Program-made: the position numbers and the translations under genes
Part shown: piece after piece, positions 23,501-35,500 of the stretch
How the letters are laid out: each line of letters begins with the position of its first letter
Position numbering within the stretch: the first letter of the stretch is position 1
The notes under the pieces: model-generated
Told to the model about the DNA's origin: nothing
What the model saw: only the letters and a program-made list of their open reading frames with translations
Databases searched by the model: none
From: Asterias rubens
Lineage: Eukaryota; Echinodermata; Asteroidea; Forcipulatida; Asteriidae
Reading direction: 5' to 3'
Length of the DNA stretch: 64,000 nt
Assembly (NCBI RefSeq): GCF_902459465.1
Contig: NC_047080.1
Span: 8,034,866-8,098,865 of the forward strand

Positions 23501-26500
23501 GACTTCTTCAAATATTTCTTTAATTTATTCAAAAATAACACCAAAAAGAACATTTCTTACATTAGAATTACAAGTGATCAATATTTATGCAAGCTCATTG
23601 AAGACTATGAGGAATTTCAAGAAGTTTATTCAATTAGCTTGAACTGACCAAAACCTTCCCATAAATTGCCAATCTGATGGGTGCAACTGCTTTCATGAAA
23701 CTAAACTTCCAGTAATATATCACAAGGGAAACTGACTGGGTAAATATGTAATACTTGGGTTTTGAGCAAAGACAATTTCACCACAGCAGGATTTGAACCA
23801 ATAACCTCTGGCCCAGCATGCCGGATTTTTGTAAAAAAAAGTGTTAGTTTATACTCACCGACAAAAACTTCAGAAACTATTTCCGACCCATCTAATAATG
23901 GGGTTGGTTGTTAAGACAATAGAGATGACACACAGAAAGAGGTGAACAATGGATGAAGAGAAAACAATGGGAAGAGAACAAAAGACAAAGAGCCATTGTT
24001 AGATTCAGTTTTGTATCTAGTCGAGAGCTGTGTAAAGACCTTATGCATTGATGTCATCCAGCCTCCATCTTAGAGGTAAACCGATGACACACAGATCGAA
24101 ACACACAGATTTGTATGCGCTGCGCAAAAGATTGGCCAAAGAACAACGTCCTTTTGACCTCTAGGTGAGGGAGCCCTTCCCGAATGACGTCATGTGCATA
24201 AGGTCTATTAAGAGAGTTGTGACAACTTGATTTGAAGCCGTTTTCTGGCTGAGTATTCAGAACAATTCAAAACCCGGCTGAAAATATATCTATTTACTTT
24301 GTACAATTGTTGATTTCCCTTCACAGCGCATAGGGTCCTCTTTGTGATATGCGCTATAAAAGAAGGGTTGGTTATTATTCTTATTATTATTGTTATTATT
24401 ACACTTCAAGAAATACAGGAGAAAAGACTTTGTGCATTGATAAGAAAAACAGTTACACAGCAATCTAAGATTTTGCAGCATTTTACCTTCTTCAACGCGG
24501 CCACACCGATCACACGTCCGTCCAGCTATGGTCGGGACCTTACAGCCGCACTGACCGGTCACAAGGTCACAGGTACATCTACCGTCCAAGGCATTACAGG
24601 TGGAAGGGGCAGTGCCTTCAAGGCTGCACTCACAAGCTAGATGGACACAAAGAAGAAATGGTCTGATTATGGTTATCACTGTGACCAAATGGGATGGTGT
24701 TGACCAAATGGGGTCATGGTGACCAAATGGGGTCATGGAGACCAAATGGGGCATCGACCTATTGGGATTGTGGTGACAAAAAAGAATTATGGTGACCAAA
24801 TGGGATGGTGTTGACCAAATGGGGTCATGGTGACCAAATGGGGTCATGGAGACCAAATGGGGTCATGGAGACCAAATGGGGTCATGGGGACCAAATGGGG
24901 TCATGGTGACCAAATGGTGTCATGGTGACCAAATGGGGTCATGGAGACCAAATGGGACATCGACCTATTGGGATTGTGGTGACAAAAAAAATTATGTTAA
25001 CCAAATGGGATGGTGTTGACCAAATGGGGTCATGGTGACCAAATGGGGTCATGGTGACCAAATGGGGTCATGGAGACCAAATGGGGTCATGGGGACCAAA
25101 TGGGGTCATGGTGACCAAATGGTGTCATGGTGACCAAATGGGGTCATGGAGACCAAATGGGACATCGACCTATTGGGATTGTGGTGACAAAAAAAATTAT
25201 GTTAACCAAATGGGATGGTGTTGACCAAATGGGGTCATGGTGACCAAATGGGGTCATGGAGACCAAATGGGGTCATGGGGACCAAATGGGGTCATGGTGA
25301 CCAAATGGGGTCATGGTGACCAAATGGGGTCATGGTGACCAAATGGGGTCATGGTGACCAAATGGGGTCATGGGGACCAAATGGGGTCATGGGGACCAAA
25401 TGGGGTCATGGTGACCAATGTGGGTCATGGAGACCAAATGGGACAGTGACCAATTGGGATTATGGTGACCAATTGGGATCAGCCAACCAAATTTATTAGG
25501 GAATTTTTCTATTTCTAAACTCTGCAGTGGCGCAACCAGAGAGGATGCCGCAGTGAGAGGAGCCACCCCTTCCCCACTCTAAGACTCCCCCTAGTGCCTC
25601 CTCCTTAGATATAAATAGCCATTTTAAATTGTACAAGATAGTAGAACACTTACGTATACATTCTTGATCAATGTTCCAGTAGCCCTGTGCGCATTGGTCA
25701 CATTTTTGACCTGTGACCCGGGGCTTGCATTCACACTGACCTGTGACCTGAGAGAGAATGGAAAGGCAAGACATGTTTTTAAAATTCCTTACACGCCTTA
25801 GTTGTGTGCTTGTTCAAATAAAACCGTGTTTAAACATGTTAAATGCATGAGTGCCAACAAAACTGTTTCTCATTTTGTTTCTAGGCTACTGTCTAACTAT
25901 TTTAAACACAATTTTTTTTACACAAATATTTTCCCTCCTAAACCAATTTTGATGTTTCCTTTTTGTAACTGGAATTTGATCATCTTTTTAAAATTGTGCA
26001 TTCTGTGTATATTTTCCTGAAAGTCGACCCTTGGTCGCCATTAGAATTGTTTTTTTTTATTAGAATAACCCTATATTGAATGAATGAATGGTCCAGTAGT
26101 CTTGTAGATTTTCCCTCCGAATTCGAGCCCTGGGTCCAATCTCATAAAGCCTGTAAGCACAAAAAACCTTCTAAGCCAGGAAATCTTGCTAAGCGAAAAC
26201 ATGTTACCAGCCAACATTCCATGAAAATTACATTGTTGCAACTGGTGCCCCACTCATTTGTTGCTTAGCAAAGACATTTGTTAAGCAGTATTTGGGCCCT
26301 GGACTTACCAAATCACAGCGTGTCTGTTGATTAATGGTCCCCACTGGATGACAGTCACATAAGGTACATCCAGATCTGCTGGCGATACCCCAGGTATTCA
26401 TGGCGCACTCTGCACACTGGTCCCCGATTACATTAGGATAGCAATCACACACGCCGGTAGTCTGACTGCAGTTTCCATAGCTACCCATGGAATCGCAAAG

Positions 26501-29500
26501 ACATTCTATAACGAGGGTGAAGATAAGTCAAATGTCTGAGTTAACAGGAATGAAGGGTTATTATTTTTCATTTATTCAGGTTTTGAAGCCAAAGACTTTC
26601 AGAAATAATCACTAGTCTAGCCAAAAATCCATTGAAAGAAGACAAAGAAGAAAGTTTCAGTAAGCAATGTCACATTAGTATTACAAATGTAACATGAGTA
26701 ACCAATGTAACATTAGTATTACAAATGTAACATGAGTAACCAATGTAACATGATGTAAAATAAGTACTTTGTAACATGATTGACTAATGTATATTGTAAC
26801 CAATGAACCAAGTATAACCAATTGTAAAATACGACCCAAGTAACTGGTTAAATAGTAACCAATGTAACTTTCGAAACCAATATAAAATAGAAGCCAATTT
26901 ACCTTGAGAAACCAATGTAAAATAATAACCAATGTAACATGAGTGACATTGTAATGTGAGAGACCAACTGAACTTGAGCAACCATTGTAACATTAGTAAC
27001 CCATTAAACATGAATAAACCATTGTAAAATGAGAAACCAATGTAACACAAGTAACCACAACAATATGAGTAACCAAAGTAACATGAGTGGCCACTACAAT
27101 ATGAGTAACCAAAGTAAAATGAGTAACCAATGTAACATGAGTGGCCACTACAATATGAGTAACCAAAGTAACATGAGTAACCAATGTAACACAAGTAACC
27201 ACAACAATATGAGTAACCAAAGTAACATGAGTGACCAATGTTACATGAGTGGCCACTACAATATGAGTAACCAAAGTAACCTGAGTAACCAATGTAACAT
27301 GAGTAACCAATGTAACATGAGTGGCCACTACAATATGAGTAACCAAAGTAACATGAGTAACCAATGTAACATGAGTGGCCACTACAATATGAGTAACCAA
27401 AGTAACATGAGTAACCAATGTAACACAAGTAACCACAACAATATGAGTAACCAAAGTAACATGAGTAACCAATGTAACACAAGTAACCACAACAATATGA
27501 GTAACCAAAGTAACATGAGTAACCAATGTAACACAAGTAACCACAAAAATATGAGTAACCAAAGTAACATGAGTGACCAATGTAACATGAGTGGCCACTA
27601 CAATATGAGTAACCAAAGTAGCATGAGTAACCAATGTAACATGAGTGGCCACTACAATATGAGTAACCAAAGTAACATGAGTAACCAATGTAACATGAGT
27701 GGCCACTACAATATGAGCAACCAAAGTAACATGAGTGACCAATGTAACATGAGTGGCCACTACAATATGAGTAACCAAAGTAACATGAGTAACCAATGTA
27801 ACATGAGTGGCCACTACAATATGAGTTACCAAAGTAACATGAGTAACCAATGTAACACAAGTAACCACAACAATATGAGTAACCAAAGTAACATGAGTGA
27901 CCAATGTAACATGAGTGGCCACTACAATATGAGTAACCAAAGTAACATGAGTAACTAATGTAACACGTGTGGCCACTACAATATGATTAACCAAAGTAAC
28001 ATGAGTAACCAATGTAACATGAGTAACCAATGTAACACAAGTAACCACAACAATATGAGTAACCAAAGTAACATGAGTGACCAATGTAACATGAGTGACC
28101 AATGTAAAGTGAGTGACAGTAACATGAGACCATGTTGAGGTGGATGGGAATGATTTTTCAGTTCTCATGTTCTTTAAAAAGTATCCCTCGCTATGCACCT
28201 ACCTTGGCAGTTGTCTATCATTCCCCAAGAGCCAAAGTCACAAACATCACACGTTTGTCCAGTGGTGTTTCCCTGGCAGGCAAGACACTGTCCGGTGATG
28301 GTGTCACACTCGGGTGGGCTCAGGTTGCAGAAACATGGCACGCATTGCCCGCCATTGGCCTGGGTTATGAACAAAAACACAAATGAGCACGCAATTAGTG
28401 GAGGATTACAAAACAGTGCTCATGAAAAACTGAAAAAAACTTCGACAAAACACGTAGAGCAAACAGTGAGCCACACCTGGGCCCAATTTCAGAATAAGTT
28501 TGTCAGCCAAAACACCTTGGCCCAATTTCATAGCGCTGCTTAACGGTAAGCAAATTTGCGTGCTTACTGTAGCAGAAAAATTTGCTTAAGCCTTAGAGTA
28601 TTTCACAGGTTAGCAGAAAAATTGGGCGGCCATATTGCGTGTTTACCGTGGATTTGCATTGTGACGTCATTTATTTTCGTCGATTAGCACAGGAAGGTTA
28701 GCATGCCTTTTTATGTGCTTACGGTTAGCAGCGCTATGAAATAGAAAACGCACAGTAAGCAAAAAAAATGGCCGCTAAGCAGCACTATGAAATTGGGCCC
28801 TGGTCACATGTTCAATTTGTGATTGACATCCTGCTCAGTTCAGCTTCGCAAAAAAAACACGTAGCCATACTCTCTGCTGAAGCAGTAAATTTGACCCTGG
28901 TAAGCAGACTTTTTACTTAGTTGTATGAAAATGTTGCTCAGCGCATACCATCACAACACAACTCCAATCCTTGCAAAGGCTTTATCCATTCCCTTCTCTC
29001 GTTTACAATCAGTTCAGACATGGGTACATTTATTTAAGAGACAATAACTGCATTGAAGTAAAATCAGATTTGTGCAACAAAATTCTCAACTCTAAAATAA
29101 TTTTTTGCGAAAGACACCCAGCAGGGTCTCAAGTAATTTTCCCTCAATTCAAGTCAAGTCCCAAGTCAATGAAATTGGTGACTTGAGTCAGGCTCGAGTC
29201 CAAGTCAGCGACTCGAGTCAATAGCACTGGCCACATGCTGAATATTTATACTGAAGAAGTCTAGGGAACAAGGGAAAGTGCTAAAACTAAGCACAAAGGT
29301 CGTTGGGATTAACAAACGCCAATTGTTACCATTGGGTCAGTTGGTACTCCGTAGAACCCGTTGATGCAGGTCTCGCATGAGTCCCCGCTGTGTCCGATTG
29401 TGCAGTTAGCGCACACCCCGACCGCATCACAGACAGCAGCAAAAGAGTTGACACTATCTGGTGACCCTGGGCACAAACATGGCTGACAATCACCTAAACA

Positions 29501-32500
29501 GTGGGGGAAAAAACACACACAATTACTACCGTTATTAGAACAATGATTTCGGTTTGAACACGGACACATTACTACAGCAGGATTTGAACCAACAATGTCC
29601 GGAGTCATGTGCTGGTGTTCAACCAACTCATTTATCTAGCCTATGTTGACGGTCTCCCTTTTTTGTCAACATCTTTGACATAACTCATACAACTGTTTAG
29701 CTGCCGTATAACCAGGGACCACACCCAAGTAATGATACAACCAAGGAAACAGTAGCCATTTTTTTTTCCCCAATATCAATTCTATGGTTTAAAATTATAT
29801 TTGATTATACTTCAACATTCCTACAAGTGTCAGAGGTATTTAATTTGCATAAAGTAGTTTTAAATAAAAGAGATTTTTATTAAATTTCAAAGAGCATACC
29901 TGGTGTTCCGCCGGTCGCGTCACCACGGTAACCGTCCAGACACAGCTGGCAGAAATCCCCTCCGGTGTTGTGGCTACAGCCCTGGCATACCCCGGTGTCT
30001 AAGTCACATGGGAGATCACTATGGCCGTTACAGTCACACGGTACACAATCAGAGAAGGGACCCCTAGCTAAGGATGATCTCCTATAACCTGGGGCACATT
30101 GCTCACAAAAAGAACCCTGTCAATGAAAGAAATTTAGAGAGGTGGTAATGATAGTTTTTATAGAGCAATTTCATACAGCTGCTTACAGGCACTGGGCCCA
30201 ATTTCATAGAGCTGCTTAGCACACAAATTTGCTTAGTATGTAATTTCTTCATGTGGTAAAAACAGGGGTGCGTTCCACTTGCGCAAACGTTGCCAACAGT
30301 TGCGCACGTTCGCCAACAATTTCAAGTGGAACGAGTTGTTCGCTGCCACCGTTGGCGAACGTTGGCAACTTTAGGCGAACATACTTCTGAGGTGTTGGCG
30401 AGTGGTTTTTAAAATGGCGGACAAGCATACGGTATTATTTCTCTGTCACAAACATAATTACATTGTATTTTCGGTGGATGATAATGCAGATTTGGAATAA
30501 CAAAGTTAATTAGTTGATGTAATGATGTCAAAAAGAGGACTATTGCAGCAAAAACAAAGTTTTAAAAAAACTACGTATGGTGCTGCCATCTTCATTTCAG
30601 GGCGCCGCCATGTTGACATCGCGTATACGCACACCAATCGTTCGAAAGATAAAAAACGTTTGCGCGAACAGTTGCGAGTCGTTTGCGCGAGTGGAACGCA
30701 CCCCAGGACTATCAACCAAATTTCCATTTGTTGCATATTGCTTGTTACAGGTATTCAGCTGTTTTTAGCTTATCCTGAAAATCACGTGGAAATTTGGTTG
30801 ATAATCCTGTTTTTGTTAAGGCAAACAATTTCATGCAATTTTTGTGCTTAGCAGCTCTATGAAATTGGGCCCCGGACACCATTGGTAAGTACTCAAAAGA
30901 ATTGTGAGCATAAAAACTTACGCAGTAACACCAATGGAGAGCTGTTGATAGAATAAAACAATTATGAGAAACGGCTCTCTCTGAAGTACCGTAGTTTATG
31001 AGAACAAGGGAATTTCTAACTCAAATATTAAAAGGCTTGAGGCCTGAAGTCTTTAAAAAAAATTGTAGGCATCTGCAAGAGTGTTTTTCACCAATTCGAA
31101 GCCCAAATTGAGCGAGAATTTTCACATATTTGTGACTTTGTGCATATGTTGGAATACACCATGTGAGAATACTGGTCCTTGACTTTTACCAAAGGTGTCC
31201 AGTGTCTTTAAGCCCAAAAGTAGTACAGCACAACAAAATAAGGTTAACCAGAATAAGAATACCAGCCAAATTAAAATTAAAATAAAAAGGTTTTGTTTTG
31301 AACATGAGTTTTCTTGATCGAGTAGTTGAGTAATAAACAATCGATCCAATTTTGAGTACTTTTTATAAGTTTAGTTGAGTTTCCCCGATGATATTTTTTT
31401 TAAACCAAGTTATTGAGTAACGAACAAGTGGTGTGTTTTTCTCTGGGTTTGAATCCCACCTGAGTAAAATGCCTGTGACATCGGTGTAAGGATAAAACAA
31501 AACTTTCTCTCTCGTTGTTTTTTACTTTGGAACTGAGCAGGGTTTATTTTTCATAAGGTTATTCACTGCACGACTTACTGTGTATTGTGGTGGGCAAGTG
31601 CAATTCTCCACAAAGTCTGCATTGTCTTCCGTGATACCGCTATCACCCTGTGTGGCGTAGTCCAACATGACACTATGTAAGAACACAGACTCTCCTGGTA
31701 CCTGGAAGGATAACAATATGAATGGCAACAATAAGCTTGGCTTCAAAATTGAGCAAATCGTCTCTCATAGTGAAAAAAGAAAAGAAATTGCATATCATTT
31801 TTTTTCACAAATTATATAAATACTCATTACTGATACAATTTCAGCAAGTTTCAGGACCTAGCCGCTGCGGCTCCCGCGGGTGGGCGGGGCGGAGCGATAA
31901 AGTTGTCTTGCACGCCCTGCAAGACTTTTGACCCTAATTTCCCAGTGCCCAAGACAAAAGAGGGTGGAGGAGACCCATCAGTGGTGATCGAACAGACAGT
32001 ACCAAAAGAGTGGAAGCAAATTCCCAAGGGTTATACGATTCTTGGCGGTGGATCACTTGTACTATACGTAATGATTTCGAAATAATACTATTTAGTATGA
32101 ACGACACATCACTAGATTTGCCATTTCTTATTTTCAGGAAGTGAACCATTTCTATCTGCCACTTTACAAATAAAATACAAAGCGCTAAAGCGCAGGTTCA
32201 GGCACGGGTGTGGTACATTTGCATTTATACCAAGTGAGCTATCTCTAAGCATAGTATTTTCATGAAGTGACAAATCTTGATATTTCTCATTATGCATTGG
32301 TTTGTACACAGCGCTCTGCGGACATGCTTCGATACTTGTTTTGATTTTTAAAAAAAAGGAAAAACAAATATTGTAAATAGACTATTTTCACTCACCGTGT
32401 TGTACTTGGCTCTGATACGGATGGACTGGATACCAGTTAACGCCTGCATAACATACTCAGCGGTTGGCTGGTCCCCTTGTGGGCTGCCCTTACGCCAGTA

Positions 32501-35500
32501 GCTCTCATGCAGTTTCAACTGTTTTGTAGAATAATAACATCATTAATATATCACAATTATTAATTTTAATATTCCTTGTCCTAATACTTCTGTCTGATGA
32601 TGCCGGACAAAATAGGCAGAAACATCAGGGTAGAGCATTACTTTTTCAGCGAACTATCTATTATTTTTACTGCAGCTTTGACGCCTGATGAAACCTGCAA
32701 CACAAGTATGCTTGCTTTGAACCAGAAACACAAGGTGGGAAAACCTATTCCTCCAATAAACATGATATCCATTTTAGCTTTGAAACCTTAATAGGAAACT
32801 TGTGAAGAAGAGTGCTTCCTATGAACCAGAAACATGTTTTTTTTCCCCATCTAAACGGTTTTTGTGTGGTCATAATGTTCTCATTTCCAGGTCTGTTTAC
32901 AATGAGCTACATGTATGATTTCACTTTTCCCTTTAAACAGACCTTCGTTTATAGGAATAGAGGGAGCTCTTTTAATCGCTCTCCTGAGAATACTCAGGAG
33001 CTCAATTTGAGCTCCTAAAAAATCGCTCTTCTTAGATTGTCCAGGAGCTCAATTTGTTTGACTAGCATACTCAGTTTATGATTACTAAAATGGCGAGGTT
33101 GGATCGGACGTACACAAATAAAATTTACAGACAAAATAAAATAAAACATCCCCGATCCCACTCCAGTGTGACAAAATACCGCACGATTTTAAGGTTTTAT
33201 GTTTAATGTTTCCTTTTTTCTAAAATGTTTTCACAGTTGATATAAAGCATTAGAAAATACACAATTTCTTATGAGAAAATATGTCGTTGATCCATGGTTG
33301 ATCTAGTACTGTAGTAGTTCTAGTATTGCACGGACGACGTATACAGTAGCATGTGTGTGTACGTGTAGTACTAGTAATGTACCGGGCTGCGAGTTCGTAA
33401 AGCTAGCAATCTGTTAATTGCGCTGCTCAATCTCGAGATTGCCCAACAGATGTTGATTGAGCTACGTACGCCGACGGTATGCGCTTCGCCCTCGCATTTG
33501 CGCTGCCGGGAAATGCGCTAAAACTCCCACGTGACACGTCGAGTCTTGTCTCAATGCGTTTATTGCTGGTTCGCGTAGATTTTACCAATAGAGGGTGTTT
33601 AATATCACGCTAGTGCATCGTTCCAAAGCAACCTCTAGCGTTCAATGTTTCTATAATTTATTGTCGCACGCAAAGTTACAACGACTGGCGTGTATTTTGC
33701 TTTTGTGTTATAAATAAAATACACCGTAATGATTGAGGAGGAGCGCTGTCGATCGCGCACCTGAAAACAGCCCCAGGAGCGCGGTAGGAGCACGAGCGCG
33801 ATCGCGCTCCTCAAAAACGAAGGTCTTTTTAAACACACAAAATACCTTTCAATCTATCCAATAAGGAACCAGTTTCTTTGGAAAACATTGTGGATCTCTC
33901 ACACGTGGATCTCTCACACATGGACATGAGTGTCGTGATCTGCCAGTGCCAGGTTAAGGCTTGCATTTAGGTCATCAAACTCAACATACTCTCAATGGGC
34001 CATATTTTTGACCGCGTGAGGGCGCTCTCAATCACTTCCGGGGGTATATTCATTCATTACCAAAACAGTTATTAAAGATTGGAACACATTACCACCACAG
34101 ACATCTAATCCATCACGGACAATAAGACTTTTAAAGGAGCCGTTATAATCCACCTCTAAAGCAAATTGAAACTATGGCGCAACAAAAGTGACAGAGCGCC
34201 TATTAATTTGTGCAGGGCGAATCACGTGTACCCCCCGGAAGTGATAAAAATACTATTTATAGCGCCCTCGCGCGGTCAAAAATAAGGCGCATTGATACTG
34301 AACATACTCTGAGTTGATACTCCAATATATACGTGTAAGTGTCAAAGTTGCCAAGATAAAGTACTCACGTTGTATTCTGTCTCGTTGCCATCTGCATACG
34401 GTACAAACGGCAAGGATGCGACCAATAACTCATCTACATACATTCCCTCAATGAAGACATCCCCCTCTGGATTTACAGAGGGGTCCTGGTCTGACGTCTG
34501 GCTTAGGGTGAAAGACAGGTTCTGTCCATAGGCGGTGCGGAAGTCGCCGTGGTAGATGTCGGGAGAAACAAAGAAGAAATCGGTGGAGTTGCTCGGAGTG
34601 CTGAGCTCCAGGATAAGTCTAGTAAAGGAAAGAAAATAAACAACGACATGAATGTTCAGATAAAACATGGCTGACTGATGCTAAATACAGAAAATCAATA
34701 CCTTACCGTACATATAGGGTAAAATGATATCACATGAGATCATGTATTGAAAATGGCAAAACTACAACCCCAGCCGAATTGGGCCAACTGGCAATAAACA
34801 TACCCTCTCCTGCCCAACTCCCCCCCCCCCTTCACCCAGATATATAATAATTTGGGAGGCTAATCATCCTTACTGGTAGCTAAGAGCTGAATTGCGAAGG
34901 ACGCGGCTACATCATGTTCGAGAGGCAGGCATGCAAGGGCGCCTTTGGCAGCCAGCCACATCAACCCATTATGAGCACAGCACAGCCAGAGATCAAAAGT
35001 GTTTGATTTTTACCGAGGGAGGATAACCAGATGGTCTGGAAAATCCTCGTGGCACAGTAGACAACCAACGCACAACTCAACTCACATAGTTGCCCTGGCC
35101 GGGTCTCGAACCAGGGTAGCCAACCATGCATGAGCAGGACACAGATTGTACATGTGACATCCTAGTTTGGTGTATTCTGGTAAACAAAGGTTTGCTAGAC
35201 TTGGCTTCTTTTTGTGCTTCATCAGCTACATGAAATGGGGCCAGGATTTCAGATGGGAATATTAAGTTACAAAGTGATCAGGTACGATGCAATTCAAGAA
35301 TATTTTATGTCATTCTTCTTTACCTTGGATTCGACAAGTCAAAAATTGGGACTTCATTTATGTCCACGCTGTAATCGGTTCCGTTGACACCGGTCCACCG
35401 TGGAGCTATCGCATCAAAGTCCAGCAGGGACCAGCTGCTGACGACCTGACCCCTGAACCAAGACAACGCACTGGTACACTGCGTACTGTGTGACGAACAG

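Larger units (their letters stand above)
24487..30116 (-). other. Laminin LE modules 10(end)-16 (exons 20-25)
   Basis: Exon 20 closes LE10 ([10 protein letters not shown]) and carries [11 protein letters not shown], the equivalent of beta LE8. Exon 21 carries [13 protein letters not shown] (beta LE9), exon 22 [10 protein letters not shown], exon 23 [12 protein letters not shown] plus [19 protein letters not shown], which closely follows the beta LE11-12 segment, exon 24 [15 protein letters not shown], and exon 25 [13 protein letters not shown]. The last module has two extra cysteines ([13 protein letters not shown]). An RGD tripeptide (residues 1224-1226, bases 29919-29927) lies in LE11. The gamma nidogen-binding NIDPNAV motif is absent. 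Confidence 0.88.

Noticed and set aside
24672..28130. CRISPR-like repeat arrays
   Set aside because: The units are contiguous tandem repeats without unique spacers, in a eukaryotic intron.
26784..28198. Long open frames of 300-400 codons on both strands (repeated MSNQSN / HVTLVT / CYIGYS units)
   Set aside because: They are products of an 18-bp tandem array, whose period is a multiple of three; several frames are open on both strands at once and the array sits inside a well-supported laminin intron.
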